This document shows positions 44,960 through 57,647 of a stretch of 64,000 nt of DNA, piece by piece. This DNA comes from Hydnum rufescens UP504 (Eukaryota; Basidiomycota; Agaricomycetes; Cantharellales; Hydnaceae). Position 1 is the first letter of the stretch; the number at the start of each line of letters is the position of its first letter. The stretch spans positions 62,001-126,000 of the forward strand of contig MU128956.1 of NCBI GenBank assembly GCA_014904985.1, written 5' to 3'. Position numbers and translations under genes: made by a program. Under the pieces are notes generated by a model, which was not told the DNA's origin, did no database searches, and was given only the letters and a program-made list of their open reading frames with translations.

Positions 44960-47900
44960 ATGGTGAGAACTACATCAAAAAGACCGACCTCGAGTAAGAA
45001 ACCGAGTCAAACGACCGAACGTTCTTCGATGCTGGTGTCTCCTACCCCTGCAGCATCATTGTCTGGCAGCTCACAGAAGGTGTTCCCCAAGTTCCAAAAG
45101 AAAGTTAACACTTCGACACCTGCCTCTACCACCTGCTCTACAGTCGAACCCAAGAAGTCTTTACCCATGGACACCTTGGACAATTCCAGGCCATTGCAAT
45201 GGTGGTTGGGCGAACCTCTCACCCCCATGAAGCCCATTGTCGTTTCAATTCTTGAGTCATACGGAGAGGTCTGCGAGTGGTACTTCTGTCACTTCAAGCA
45301 GAAGCGACATGGTGCATTTATCTAAATTTTGTATCAGGAGTTCCCAAAGACTAACTTGGTCTTCAAAGATGCCATCGGTGAATGGCCTATCTCTGACGAC
45401 TGTTTTGTCAGTATCCGAGGCTGGGTGCTCGAATACACCAATACCCTTTGGGAGAAGGATATGTCTGAGGAACTATTGGGACTGTTGGAGAACCCTGGCA
45501 CCGTTCCAGCACGTCCCCCTTTCAACCTGTTGTTTTCTGGCCTTAACTCTATGCTACCTGGAGAAACCCTGCATAGACATTGGCCCGAGTCTCCCTGCGA
45601 TGTTCGATCCTGGCAGCAACCACATTCAGCCTGGTCATTCATTGACAAGCTGTGTGTGAGGCACATTTACAATTGCAATGCCCCGCATCGTCCCTATCTC
45701 CTCCAGCACCAAACCATGCTGTTCTTACCATTCGGCAAAGTTTGCCTCACACACGATTGGTACCTCAATAACTGCTGGATCAGTGAAATGCGCAGGAAGC
45801 TTATATTCACGTTTGACTGTTACTGCTGGTGGTTGGAGGCTGCGCAGTTTTTCCTTTTGGACCTCAATGATGTGCCACTCTTCTGACCCAACCACCACTC
45901 CAACTTGGTGATGCTTCTGGTTGAGAGTAGGGATCAAGAACTACTGGAAGCTGCCCAGGCATCCTACTCCAAGCATGCAATTACTAAGGAGGTTGTGGCC
46001 ATTGAGGACACCGAAGCGGAGATGCTTGCAACTGCACGACTTCTCATGCATCGCACCCTCAATCATATAGCCTTTGTCTATGGTTTGGAGCCGCCTCGTT
46101 TTGGAGTCAATCACTCATTGATCAGTTGTTTCTTCATCATGGATAATGTGGATGTCCCAGTCGCCAAGTTGGAGCGCCACAGTGTTCCCTTGCATGGGAT
46201 TCGGGTTTTGGAGGAGAGGGAGGTCCATCCTCTAGATTCCTTCAGTTCCGTTTCCGACCCGGAGACCCAGGAGGCTGCTGAACGTGTCGCTGAACGTACT
46301 GAGCCGCATGGGGATTTTGTGGAAATTTGGAAGATGTCTCGAGCAGCGGAGGTCAAGCATCCATCACCTTGGTACATCCAGTATCTGATCTTCGTGTCCG
46401 ATAATAATCAGTCTATATGGTCCATCTTCAACGGTTTGTTTGGTGCCGGCCTTCGTGAAGTGGACAGTGCTATGGCTGCAACACTCGCTAATCTCCTCGG
46501 TCCTTCATCAGTCACCCTTTGCCATGTGGTGCCACTGCCATCTCATAAGACCTCGCCACCAGAAGGAAAAGGCGAACTCGTTGCTATTGATGCTGAGATC
46601 GATCTCGATGAAGAGCCTACCCCCCCCAATCTAGACCACGAGGATCTAACCCCTCAGGTCGATCCCATGACCAATCTTCCAGAGTGGAATGATTTGGATT
46701 CCGATCTGTCTGTTGAAGATGATGAGGAGCCGCGTTTGAATGACATGGAGATCACTGCAAAGGCATGCATTACGGTCCAGATTGAGAAGGCCCAGAATGA
46801 AGATCCCCTGTGGGCACAGGTCACTGCAGACCTGGGTCTGGCATTGGCAGGAAATGCAGATGCCCACGAGTGCATCCTTCTGATGGTCCTGGCTGCTCAG
46901 AGCAAGCGTAAGGTGTACTGCACCACCCTGGAGACTTACGTGCTTCAGAGATGGTCCCAGCCACACTCGAATCCAAGGCCAGCATGCCTGCATAAGAAGA
47001 ATCGACCTCAAGTTACCGGCTGTTGCTTACCCAGTGGTGAGCATGGTTCACAACAATATTCTCAGGGTGATTACCGCCATGCTTCACATTACTCCCCCCA
47101 TTGTTCGGCATCTCCTCATTGCCCTTCCCGTCGGTCTCATTCTCATTCCCCCTCATGTCACTTGCCTCCTTCCTGCTTCTGTTCTCCTCATCGCTTCCAT
47201 TCCCCTTCTCGCCGTTCCCCTTCTTGCTATTCCCCTTCTTGCTATTCCCCTTCTTGCTATTCCCCTTCTTGCTATTCCCCTTCTTGCTATTCCCCTTCTT
47301 GCTGTTCCCCTCCTCACTGATCCCCTGGCTGATCCCCTCCTCACCAATCCCCTCACCAATCCCCTCCTCACCATTCCCCTCCTCATTCCCCCCCCAATCA
47401 GCAATATGGGCCAGAGATGGAAATCAACCATCAAGAGCAGGAGAAACCTGTGTGTCCTGTGGTGTCTCCCCCTGACCCTGGCGATTCCAAAATGCAGGAT
47501 GTGCAGCAAGCTGTACCCCCTCCTCAGGACCATATGCCAGTGGATCCCCCCTTTCAAGCAGCGTTGCCAATTGCTCTGCCACTTTTGCCTTGTGATGAGC
47601 AAGGGGGTACAAATGAAGTCGGTCTTGAGCCTTCTGGGGAAACGGTGGAAGACCTCGATCCACTTGTTGTTGTTGGCGATTGGTATCGCATTGAATTCTT
47701 TGGTGTCACTGCCGACATAGACATCAAGGCAATTTTCCAATTGCTGATGCATGATGGCCTTCTCGGGGTTCGTGTTCGTAAGAACAAAACAGCAAAAGGC
47801 CTGGCACGCAAGAAGCAAAAAGTGTTGCTGGCCTTTAAATCCCAGCAGAGGTGGGACCTCATTCTTGAGCAATTTGTCTCAGGTCATTATTTGCTGTGGG

Positions 47901-48558
47901 AATTTGAACAGGCTGTTTCGGTGCCTAGTCAGTTGGCATGAAGCCATTTTTTCGTTTCGATATGTGCTGGATCCCGATTATGTCGAGATGTCCTTTTCAT
48001 ACCAGACATCCCCAAGTGATCTTGCCACCCTACTGGAGCATGTGCCTCCCCATCGAGAGATTGGCGACCTACAGGAGTTACACCCCTTTCCTCTGCCTCC
48101 TGGCACAGATGCCTCCTTATGGCATTACATTTGCTATCGCTTCCTGGACTTCTATCGCTATCCTCCAGTTGTATGTGATTGCAATTATCCTCCACCACAG
48201 GTTATGGATCAGAGTGGATTTCAGCACAAAGTGGCTGTTGGAAGCTCTGGATGAGGTTGATCATGCAGTATGGCGATGTTTAGCGATGATCATGAATTCC
48301 CACATGGATCGGTTTAACCACAATATCATGCCATTCTGGGTCCCTCTCTACATTACTGGAGGACCGTATGATATTTTGGTTCGTGAGCTTGCCCAGAAGG
48401 CAAAAGATTTGGCTGCTCTGGGAGATGCATCCATCAGGCTATTCTCGCCCCTTGTGCAAATGCCATATGGAAGCCATTGGGTCCACGGAGTCCCAAGAAT
48501 GGTTCATCCAGTGGGATTCTTCATGTTCAGTGCCAACCCTCTTTCTGAAGCCCAATGA
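44960..48558 (+). pseudogene. Uncharacterised protein, family X copy 1
   Basis: One frame runs from ATG 44960 to about 47941 with few lesions: TAA 45323, TGA 45884, TGA 47318 and one more TGA just after. Shifts near 47940 and 48220 then lead to the stop at 48556-48558. The N-terminal part has Ser/Thr-rich low complexity; the middle is globular with no recognised domain; then comes an acidic linker, a Ser-Pro-Cys-Tyr repeat and a conserved C-terminal third (GDWYRIEFFG, LLAFKSQQRWD, DYVEMSFSY, DFSTKWLLEAL, FNHNIMPFW). The same C-terminal blocks, in order, occur at 57.8-58.5 kb. I assign no function; a mobile-element passenger or a rapidly expanding family is likely given the context. Confidence 0.65.
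47205..47310 (+). repeat. 15-bp minisatellite encoding SPSCY repeats
   Basis: About six perfect copies of CCCCTTCTTGCTATT, preceded and followed by degenerate Ser-Pro-His/Tyr units, all in the frame of family X copy 1. Confidence 0.9.
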
Positions 48559-49198
48559 GGTCATTTGTAGCAGAGGGAGATGATTAATATTTTTGCTATT
48601 CTCTCATTGTTCTTCTACCCTGTCCCATCACCTCCATTTTTTTTAATCCTGCATGTATGTATGGATGTATGTATATCTACATATGGGAATGGCATTTATT
48701 GGTATTCCATTGAGGCGTTGAATAGATCAGCAAATACTGAGTGAGACGTTCTCATAGCACCAAAAATGCACCAACCACTCTGCTTGAGAGGCTCCTGAGT
48801 TATCTCTTGAGCATCTCAGCTGGAGAGGTGGATCGTTTGCGTATCATCCACTCTCCTTTGGGACTGTCATATTAAATTTGTTGCACCTCCGAACCACAAG
48901 CCAGCACATTCCAGACAGCTCGGTCTTGGGAAATTCCTGAATATTTTCTTGAATCTCCTGGATAGAGTAGTGGGAACTGTTACTGTGGGGGGGTGGCATT
49001 TGCTTCACCATTGTTTTTCTCTGACTCAAGACCAAGACATTGCTCACTCTCTTTACAATTCTATTACACTCTCCTTGTCCCCATCTCACCATAGACTGGG
49101 TCTCTGACTGGAAGTGTTGCCCAATATCACCCTGAAATGTTATTTTCGAGCTTGGGGATTTTTAGAACTATTTCTTCAACAACCCGGCCAGAAAATTT
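48559..49198. other. No gene; presumed 3' and promoter sequence
   Basis: T-rich tract at 48635-48650 and an ATGTATGT-rich run at 48655-48680; otherwise featureless. Confidence 0.45.
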
Positions 49199-52100
49199 GT
49201 GAAGGGTGTTTTCGCAATGTGCCAAGTCGTCACATACCAAAAATCACAACTGCGAGTCCCCAAACACAAAGCCTTCGATGACCCATCTGAGGAACCATCA
49301 TCCTCAGGTGCACAGGAGTCATCCAAAATTGTATGTCTCCTGATTTCTTGTCTTGCAAGTTTGAGCTCACCTATTATTCGCAACAGAATGTGACGTCTCA
49401 GGAACTGTTGTATCCTCAGATCAATATTGGCAGGCGCAAGGTAGATGATGAAGCTAACGACGAAGTCAGCGATGAAACTGCCAATATGGTATGTATGCCT
49501 CTACTTAGAATCCCTGCTCCTGTTCTTACATGATGTCTACGGCAGGAAAAATTGGGTCCACCTGGAGGCAACTGGAGGAACAAGAAGTTTCGCGTCATTG
49601 CATCAACCCCCTCACAACCCCCTAAGAATCGGGCATATATCCAACTCGAATCTCACCCTAAAATCCCCGAAGTCGAATATCAGCATGAGTCTTGGAGATC
49701 GGCATCACTTCTGAATAGAACTCCTACTTCCAGTCAGGTAGACTACCCCAATGATACTCCTCTCCTACCCATCCAAAGCTCTGAACCTGAATGTGCATCT
49801 TCAACGTTTGGGTACAATGAAGAACCCACAGTGCTTCTATCTGGTAGTTGTGTCAGACTGTCCTCAGTTGTGGACATTTCCTCTGATGATGGAGGGTCTA
49901 TGCCAGAATCTGATATGCCCGACCAGCTGTTGGATGAAGCACGACGAATTGGCGACCCTCGCAAATTGCTTGATGATGCACAGATGTTGGCACTTAATCT
50001 GCCTACTAGCATTCCAGAAGCATGCCCAGGGGATCTTCTCTATGTCTGGGATGCTACCCAGGTCGACACCCTACTCTGGTCCCTCCCTGACCAAGGGGCA
50101 GATCCCAGTGAAGACTGCGAGTTCGTTGATCACACTCTTAATCACGTCTTTCAAGGTGTAAATGTATCTCGTCTTGCTAAAGAGATGAGGCAGGGTCCAT
50201 GTGGCACTCTTGGCATCGTTGAAGGATTGGCCTTCTTTGCCAACACTCGCAGTCTCAAGCTGGAACAATTTGAGATCAAAATCCTGAAGTTGGTGAAGGC
50301 TCTTAAGAAGTCAAGGTATGTTTGATTGGGTTTCAGTTCTTCTTGTACGATCTAACTTCTTCCTCCTAAGCAATCCAGAGTCCCAACCGTCCGTATTGCC
50401 ATTGTCAGGGAGTCGCCCCTCCGTGAATCCCGCTACAACAAGCACTCACCCTTCTGCACCGGTTCCTGTGCCACCCATTCGTCATCCCAAGGATCAAGTG
50501 TTGCCATCAATCCAACTCCCAGCGACTGATGCACACACCTTGCCAACTTTGAAGTCCACTCGAAGAAAACAACTTCGTGTACCCTTCAAGGTCCCCTATG
50601 GCAAGGGCAAGGGAGTGGAAGCAATTTCGGAGGATGAAGTGGAGTCGCGAGATGCTGATCTGGGCTCAGATATCGAAGCAGGTGTTAGTGACATCGAAGA
50701 TGACGATGACATCAATGACACCCAATTGAGCAGTGATGGAGAAGGCCAGCCTCACCAACCACAGTACAATAGGGGTCCCTTTCCTACTGCACTGGTGGAT
50801 GAAGTGCATGGGGTTACTGAGGCCTTTCATCACACTTTGGAAGCCATGGCCAAAAAATATAACTGCCCACTGCATCAAGTCCTCCGACTGGCAAATCTTG
50901 GTGACTCTTTCCACTCCAAGCGGCTGCCTAATCCATTCAATGGATATAGTCGAAAACGGAAACTTGCTGGTCTTCCCAAACGTTAGTACTCCATGTTTAT
51001 TGTGATGGTTTAGTTGATGCTGATAAACCCCTTCCACTTTTTAGTGTCTCCAGGTGGACTTCGACTCGAATATGCCAAGGAGAAAGAACGGTTCAATGGG
51101 GATGCCGATGGCCTAGAGGCATGGCTAGATGACCTGTGATCACTCGCCCAACAATCGAAGGTGGATAAGGATGTCCAAGTCACAAGTGGCACCAAGCTCA
51201 CCAAATACATCCATCGGAAAAAGAAGCTTCTCATGGGCGAAATTCAGCACATGGCCACTTTTGATGCCCATGTTGTTGCATTTGTTGTTTGCTCTCGGCC
51301 TGATGCATATGCTGACCATGCACAGAATGCCATCCTTTTTGGATCTTCAGAAATCCAACAGCTTGCTGAGAAGCAGTTTAATCTGAAGAAGTCTCTTGAG
51401 GAGCTGTTCATTAAACTCATGAATGAGCAGCTGGATGCTACTGGAATTTCAAAGTGGCATGAAGAGGCAGAAAAAGTACAGCGAGAACATGAACTTAAGA
51501 CCAGAGACTCAGCCTACTCTGCAACCTCAAAGTATTTGAGGAACTTGTTCATCTCCAATGGCCATGCCTGGTTTCTGGTTTCCGTTCCTTGGGTCTGATT
51601 ACTTGCATTGCTTCACCGGCATCATATTCGCTTCATTGGGTGGCCGCTTGAAGAAGAATGCCCTGCTCCACATCCAAGCCACACCAACAAGAGCTGGGAA
51701 GGTGGACAGTGGAGATTCCTTGTTTCCGAGTTCCAAAAGGGGAATAGCTGCCCCATTAAGCTTGAAAGATGGGGTGAGGATGATGCTGATGATGACACTG
51801 CTGTCCCATTGGTCATTGACAGGGATGGTAATGCAGTCCACTGTGTCCAAGATGCAGGGCTAGACTTTGGATCTGAGTCAACCACGACTTCAACAAGGCA
51901 GCCCAAACTGACCTCGTGGAAATCTCAGAAAGCCCCAGCTTCTGCTGCCAAGTCCAAGGGCATTGCAAGGTCTACTTGCATTCAATCAAAGCCCTTCATT
52001 GATGAATCTGACTCTGATTCTCTGGACTTTGATAACCCAATGGCTTTGGCGTTGAATTCTCCCACGACTTCAAGTCATTCAGTGACTTTGAGATTGGGTC

Positions 52101-52696
52101 CTCCAGCGGGTTTGAGATTGGATCCTCCAGCGAGTTCAAGATCAGGTCCTCCAGCAGGTTCAAGATTGGATCCTCCAGCAAGTTCAAGATTGGGTCCTCC
52201 AGTGGGTTCAAGATTGGATCCTCCAGCAAGTTCAAGATTGGAGCCTCCAGCGAGTTCGAGTTTGAATTATTTGGGAACTTCGAATTTGGACTGTTCAATG
52301 GCTTCGAATTTGGAACCTTCAGCGACTTCGAATTTGGATCGTTTCACGACATCGAGTTCAAATCCTGTGGCCACAATGCACCCTGGTGTTGGTTCAGGTG
52401 GTGTTTGGAACTCTGATGGTTCAGGTTCAGGCCTCGGTGTTGATTTAGGCTTAAGTACAATGGGTCTGGGTTCTAATCCAAACCTGTATGGACCATCAAC
52501 ATCGACCTTCAGTAACACAGTGCCCACAGCAACACATTCTGGTGTGCCTGTCTATCCTACCAATCCGACCTCAATGACCAGCTCTGTGTCACTATCTCCC
52601 ATTCAGTTTGATCCCTCCAATATCTCCACTGATCAACTCAATCTATGGACTTCTCTTCTTTTTCCACAAGACTCAAATAACCATAATCTCTTCTAA
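49199..52696 (+). CDS. Uncharacterised protein, five exons, two in-frame TGA
   Basis: Exons 49199-49330, 49387-49488, 49546-50315, 50371-50981 and 51045-52696, with introns of 55-63 nt opening GTATGT (three) or GTTAGT and all phases consistent: 1,088 codons. The only lesions are TGA at 51137 and 51596. Residues about 300-480 contain a Ser/Pro-rich, then acidic (DIEDDDDINDT) linker. Next comes HTLEAMAKKYNCPLHQVLRLANL...NPFNGYSRKR, recalling abundant uncharacterised transposon-associated proteins of Agaricomycetes, then FIGWPLEEECPAP, then a 24-bp repeat and a Ser/Thr/Pro/Gly-rich tail. I recognise no enzymatic domain. Intact splicing beside so few stops suggests very recent decay. Confidence 0.7.
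52095..52262 (+). repeat. 24-bp minisatellite encoding RL(D/G)PPA(S/G)S repeats
   Basis: Seven in-frame units of eight codons, alternating D and G (once E) before PP. Part of the protein tail of the preceding gene. Confidence 0.88.
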
Positions 52697-53067
52697 TGTC
52701 CCAGTGACCTCGTCTCACGACTTATACTCTTCTAATTCCACCCCTGTGTATAACTACATCATGTCTTATAGTTTTCTAATCCCACTCCTGTGTATAAATA
52801 CTCCTCTGTGTCCATAGTTTGTACATACACCTCATAATAGAAGTTGGTTCTACTACAGTGGTATGGTATAGAAGAAGGGTTGGGAGCTCCGATGACTGTC
52901 AAATAAAAATCTGGTTCAGCCAGTGTGTGGATGGGAGACTGTATTTCTGTTGTTATTCATTGGGCTGGTTCACTTCAATGGTTGATCACACTCTGCAAGA
53001 TGTGTATGGTGTTCAGTGGAGAATAGGAAGGGATATGGACTAGCTGTAGTCAATGATATATTGTTTG

Positions 53068-53184
53068 GGATGCTTATAGAAAGGCTTATACGTCTGTGAT
53101 GCTTGTAGGAAGGCTTATATGTCGTGTAGGATGCTTATGGAAAGGCTTATACGTCTGGGATGCTTGTGGAAAGGCTTACACGTT
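53068..53184. repeat. Tandem repeat of about 30 bp, four units
   Basis: Units of GGATGCTTATAGAAAGGCTT plus ATACGTCTG with point changes. Confidence 0.8.
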
Positions 53185-53984
53185 GTTCGTGTTGTGTTGG
53201 TCTGTTTACTGATATTTGTGTATACTTGTTTACGTTCTCCTGGTCAAAATGCGGATATCTGTGGGTTATAGACTGGTCAGTGCTTGGTTAGTCTTGTTAG
53301 TATGTTTCTTTCTTCTTTCTTCAAAACCTGATTTGTATTTCGTTATGCTTACTTTTCCTTGGATGTCCAGCAACTCTAACCTTAGGTCCTGCAACTATCC
53401 TTGGCTTTAGTGATTCGCATAGAGGGCTACCAGTGGCTTTGTCTCAACAACCTTGAAGATGACTTAGCTCCAGATGGCTTATAGATAGACTGTTCTTTAG
53501 AGGCAAGCAGAAAAGTTGACAGTGGTTGACAGTGATGATTTCCAGAGAGGAGATGATTGTGTGGGGGTACAGGAAATCTACCAGCTTTTATACCTTTCTG
53601 AAGGTGGCTGTGTTTAAGAAATATGACTCCCCCATGGGTGAGTCATATGTGAGTCATAGGTGAGAACAAAAGGAAAATAACAAGATGATGTAATAATGCG
53701 GTCATAGCTGAGTCATGCATAAGGAGAACAAAAGGAATCATGAGGAGTGATGTCATAGTGATGTCATTCATAAAGAGAACAAAAGGAATCATGAGGGGGG
53801 GTGATGTCACCAATTTGCTGAGCATGTGGTCACTGACCATGTGGAGCATTCTGGAGGCAAAATGAAAGGATATCTCTGGGTTTTGGAGATTAGTTTGAGC
53901 ATAGTCCAATGGTTAAGGTGTTTTGTTGTTGGTTGATAATGGGGACAAGTGCATGGGATGGGATTCGATGCAGAAACAGCAGTT

Positions 53985-54440
53985 TGCATCCGTAATAGAC
54001 GCCCTTGGTATCATTAGATGTGGATTTTCAACAGCTTTCTGGGCGCAGTGGTTCCAAGCAGATCCAGTGTAAACTGACAGAGAAATTTGTTTTTTACCGA
54101 TGGGTGTTGATTCTGATAGTAATATCATTCTGTAGAGTTCAGTTTTGATCTGTTCTTTGCGTGCTCAGTACCGTTGGATGCGGATTTTTTATATCTTTCT
54201 AGGTGCAGTTGTTCCGAGAGGATTGAATGCGAACTGATGGAGAAATTCGTTTTTTTTACTGAAAATCCCAGATTTTGGTAGTAAAATTGGCCTGGAGAGT
54301 GCAGTTTTGGTCCGTTCGACTTGTGTTTGGTACCCTTCGAAAGGTGTGAATCATGGCTTTCTAAGCGTTATATGGGCGCACTTCTCTGATCAAAACTGAC
54401 AGAGTTATAGAACAAATTCGATTTCTGTGCATAGCTGTAA
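53985..54440 (-). repeat. Fragment related to the internal repeats of the family A LTR
   Basis: Three diverged units of about 150 bp built from GTTTTGATCTGTTC, GTACCGTTGGATG, CTTTCTGGGCG and ACTGACAGAGAAATT, the blocks repeated inside the LTR at 33240-33560. No LTR ends were identified. Confidence 0.6.
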
Positions 54441-54596
54441 TTAATTTCGTAATTGGTCATGTGATCGTCCAAAGGCTGGGAGTGGTGTGATTTCGCATTT
54501 TCTGATACTGGAAGTTTTTATCTTCCACAACGGGAGAGAGTCCTAGTTGAGATCTATAAGTTGGAGCTTGGTTTGATATGTGAAGTCCCACACAGA

Positions 54597-54712
54597 GGCC
54601 CCTGGGGGCCCCTGCCTGAACCACGGAAATCAGGTTAGCCGGCCCCAGGGGCCCCAGCATCAAAACCTCTAGTTAGACTATATAAATGCAAGGCTTGTAA
54701 TATCTAACTAGA
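54597..54712 (+). repeat. GC-rich palindromic module (second copy)
   Basis: GGCCCCTGGGGGCCCC-type palindromes, then TCTAGTTAGA, TATATAAATGCAA and TCTAACTAGA in the same order as at 27604-27775. Located upstream of KDZ copy 2, on the same strand. Confidence 0.6.
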
Positions 54713-55229
54713 CCTACATTTGTGGCTGACTGAGTTGAGTACCATCAAGGAAGAACGTACAGATGAGGTAAGAGGTGAGTCCAATTGAGGATGGCATTAT
54801 TCATTCTGGATGTACTAATCTCCAGATGCATGACTAATAGAGCATTATCCCTATACAAATGGGTTGCATGCAGGTCATCCTAGCATTGCTCCTGGCACTT
54901 TGAACACAGCTAATTCTCTGAAACCTATCTAGTCTGTGAGCCCTAGTTGAACCAGTCCTTGAAATTAAACACAGGCTATTATTACCATAAAAGGTAATAT
55001 TCTATTGCCCAGAATTAGCCACAACAAAAACCATGGAGCCTCCTGTGTGCTATATCTCAAGTATACAGTGCATTAGAATGCATGAGCACCCATTTTGCAT
55101 TGAGTTTTGGTTCACAGATCAATAGAAAAGACTCAACACTGTGGGATACTCTGGTTTTTATTTGATGTTCCCAATCAGCAGTCAGTTGTGGCTATAGGAC
55201 AACCTTGTCCCTTATCTGATGCATGCATA
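54713..55229. other. No gene recognised
   Basis: CpG-free sequence between the GC-rich module and the first recognisable KDZ codons. Confidence 0.4.
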
Positions 55230-57160
55230 ACTTAGATAGGACCAGCCACAGGAGGCCTTAGAGGCATGGGAGCAAAAAGTCTGAGGCATCTGACCTGGAA
55301 GAGGAGAACCAAGAGCTGGACAGAAGTGCAAAGCCCATGAGGCAGTGGAAAGTGAAGATCTGCAAGCAGAGGAAGGAGATAAAGTTGAAAGGAATCTAAA
55401 CATGCTGAATTCTACATACCATGCCTGTGGTGAATCTTTCATTGCTGCCAATGGAGATCAAATAAAGGCATTGACTCAATACTTCAGTGACACTGGCATC
55501 CTTGCCATGCTCTGCTGACATGATATTCCCATATTTCTGGCCAACATGTGGACTGCTGGGGAGAAACAATTTCATGTGTTTGCCCTTCTTGATGCCCTTA
55601 TCAAGCATCTGCCCCATCATTGGAGAATTGGTGCCTTATATGATATTGGCTGCCAAATAGACCAATTGCTCAAGAAATGGGAGCTTCTGCCAGAGTGGTC
55701 AGGGCATTCGGAGTGTGGTGTATCAATTTTCCATGCATATGGGCACCAGTGGACCTGTCAACTATGGTACCACCCTCAAAAGATTGAGATCTGGGGTCTT
55801 TCAGATGGAGAAGGGTGTGAGTGGTTTTGGAGTGAGTTACAGTGACTTATCCCTGGGCTTCAGGTGACGGGCTATCACCATCAACTATTCCTTCTGGACT
55901 TACAAGTGGAACACATTGATGAGGGGAAATGAGAGGGTTCTGGAAAGTGGCTGAGGGATCACACTGATCATGCCTGACGTCATTTGGATGAAGCCCAGGA
56001 GATACTTGGTCTTCAGTTTATTGAGTATCTCCTCCAACAATTCAAGGAGCAGTGGCTTTATCACAGTCAACCAATATCCTGGCAGTCCCAGACCCAGGGT
56101 ACCCATGCCATTGATCATATCCTTTCACTACAGTCCACATTAGATGCCCAGTGGGAGAACTTGTAAGACTTAATAAAGGAGGGAAATGATATGGTTGGAG
56201 AGGACAGTGCAAGTGAAGCTGCACTTATGGAATGGCAGGAAAAGGTTAAATCAACAAAGGCATCAGTAGTGCACCTTGAAAACAACATACAAAAGAAGGT
56301 TGAGGAGCTGAAACTCTGGGATTGGGTTGCTGCCCAGAAGTTGTCAAAGCTGAAGAAGGATAAATGGATTACTCTTCAGCTCAACCTTCATGTTCTTAGG
56401 GAACAACTCCTCCAAAAGTTAAGGGAGTGAAAATTTGAGCTTGCAACTCTGGATCACACCCATTCCACTCACATACTGGACAAGAAGATGAAGGCACATG
56501 TAGAAAAGGCTGTGAAGCACCACTCCTCTGGGATTGAAGGCACTATGAAGAAGTACAACATGACATTGGTGGATATGGTTGAATATAGAAGGAGATCAAA
56601 AAGTATCTCAAGGGATGCTTATATTCCACCAATGCTTTCGAAGGAAGGGTTGTACAGACTGGATGTTGATCAGGATATATGGGAAGATACAAGGGGTGAT
56701 GTTGCTGACTTCCCTGATGGTGTCCTTCCTCCATGGTTGGCAGATGCTTCAATCAAGCAAGAGATATGTACTGTGCAGGAGATCATCAACTGTAAAGAGG
56801 AGTTGGAATGGTGCAAGTGGAACACAGTAATCTTTGGATGTGGTTCTCTAAAGAGTATACTGCAGTGGAGAGACTGGTCAACTTCACACAAAATGATGAT
56901 GTCTCATTCTTTTCCCTTGTTTGACTCCATCAACTGTAATTAATTCTATGTCAACTACCCCATGCTGGGATGATATCCACCCTCCAATACCTCTAGAACA
57001 TCACCATCTCAGTCAAGTTTCAGGCATATCATCAAGGGGGCATAAGGATGATGGGTTGAGTAGTGTGGTATCATCATCTGATGATGATGATGGAGAACTA
57101 GAGGAGGATTGTGAAGTAGAGGACCTTGGTTTTATTGCACTCATATATAGTGAAGATTAA
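55230..57160 (+). pseudogene. KDZ transposase, copy 2, N-terminally truncated
   Basis: Frames in order: LNMLNSTYHACGESFIAANG, YFSDTGILAMLC, ANMWTAGEKQFHVFALLDAL, YDIGCQIDQLLKKW, FHAYGHQWTCQLWYHPQK and GLSDGEGCEWFW, then a coiled coil (about 56190-56430), the C-terminal PPWLADASIKQE region and an acidic tail. The N-terminal Cys region and the strand with the first catalytic Asp are missing, and at least six stops occur. Almost no CpG remains. The C-terminal half parallels copy 1. Confidence 0.87.
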
Positions 57161-57647
57161 TGTACTAGAATTATTATTCATTAATGTGTATAGCCCTTGT
57201 CTTGAGCTAAATATTGTGAAGTCCTTGAAGTTGAGGCCATTGACAATGGTTGATGTCAAAACCATCAATATGAGGTCAAAATTTAGTTTTTGATCATCAT
57301 TTGACATCAACCCCAATTTAAGCCTCTCAGGCCAGGACAAAACATCAAAATGGTGCTCCTTTTGAGCTAAGGCTATATGGCTGACCAGCCTGGTGCATTA
57401 GGTGGTGCAATTGGGCACATCTGATCCAGAGGGATGAGTGGCCAGTGTTTTCAGGAGGGAGAAGGTTGGCACATGACCTAAGGGCACCTGTGCATGATCA
57501 TTGGAGGGAAAATTCACAGCAGTGCCATGCATCAGGCACATGTCCTATGATTCCCACTTCCCCTGTTGGTGCTAGACAAGCCATGGGACAAGGTTTTAAT
57601 TGTACATTAACATCTCACCCTAGGAGTTATCCTTATTTCTTATAATC
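57161..57647. other. Linker between KDZ copy 2 and family X copy 2
   Basis: Short frames only; the stretch 57445-57645 has a 66-codon frame without recognisable content. Confidence 0.4.

Larger units (their letters stand above)
52697..54596. other. Intergenic repeats, no gene
   Basis: Apart from the two repeats listed separately, contains direct repeats at 53690-53800 around GAGAACAAAAGGAATCATGAG. No sustained frame. Confidence 0.5.

Noticed and set aside
47034..47720. Alternative plus-strand frame with long Leu-Ile-Pro repeats resembling a membrane protein
   Set aside because: Different frame of the CCCCTTCTTGCTATT minisatellite; the SPSCY frame is the one continuous with conserved sequence on both sides.
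55212..55451. Minus-strand 79-codon frame
   Set aside because: Overlaps the recognisable start of KDZ copy 2 on the plus strand.
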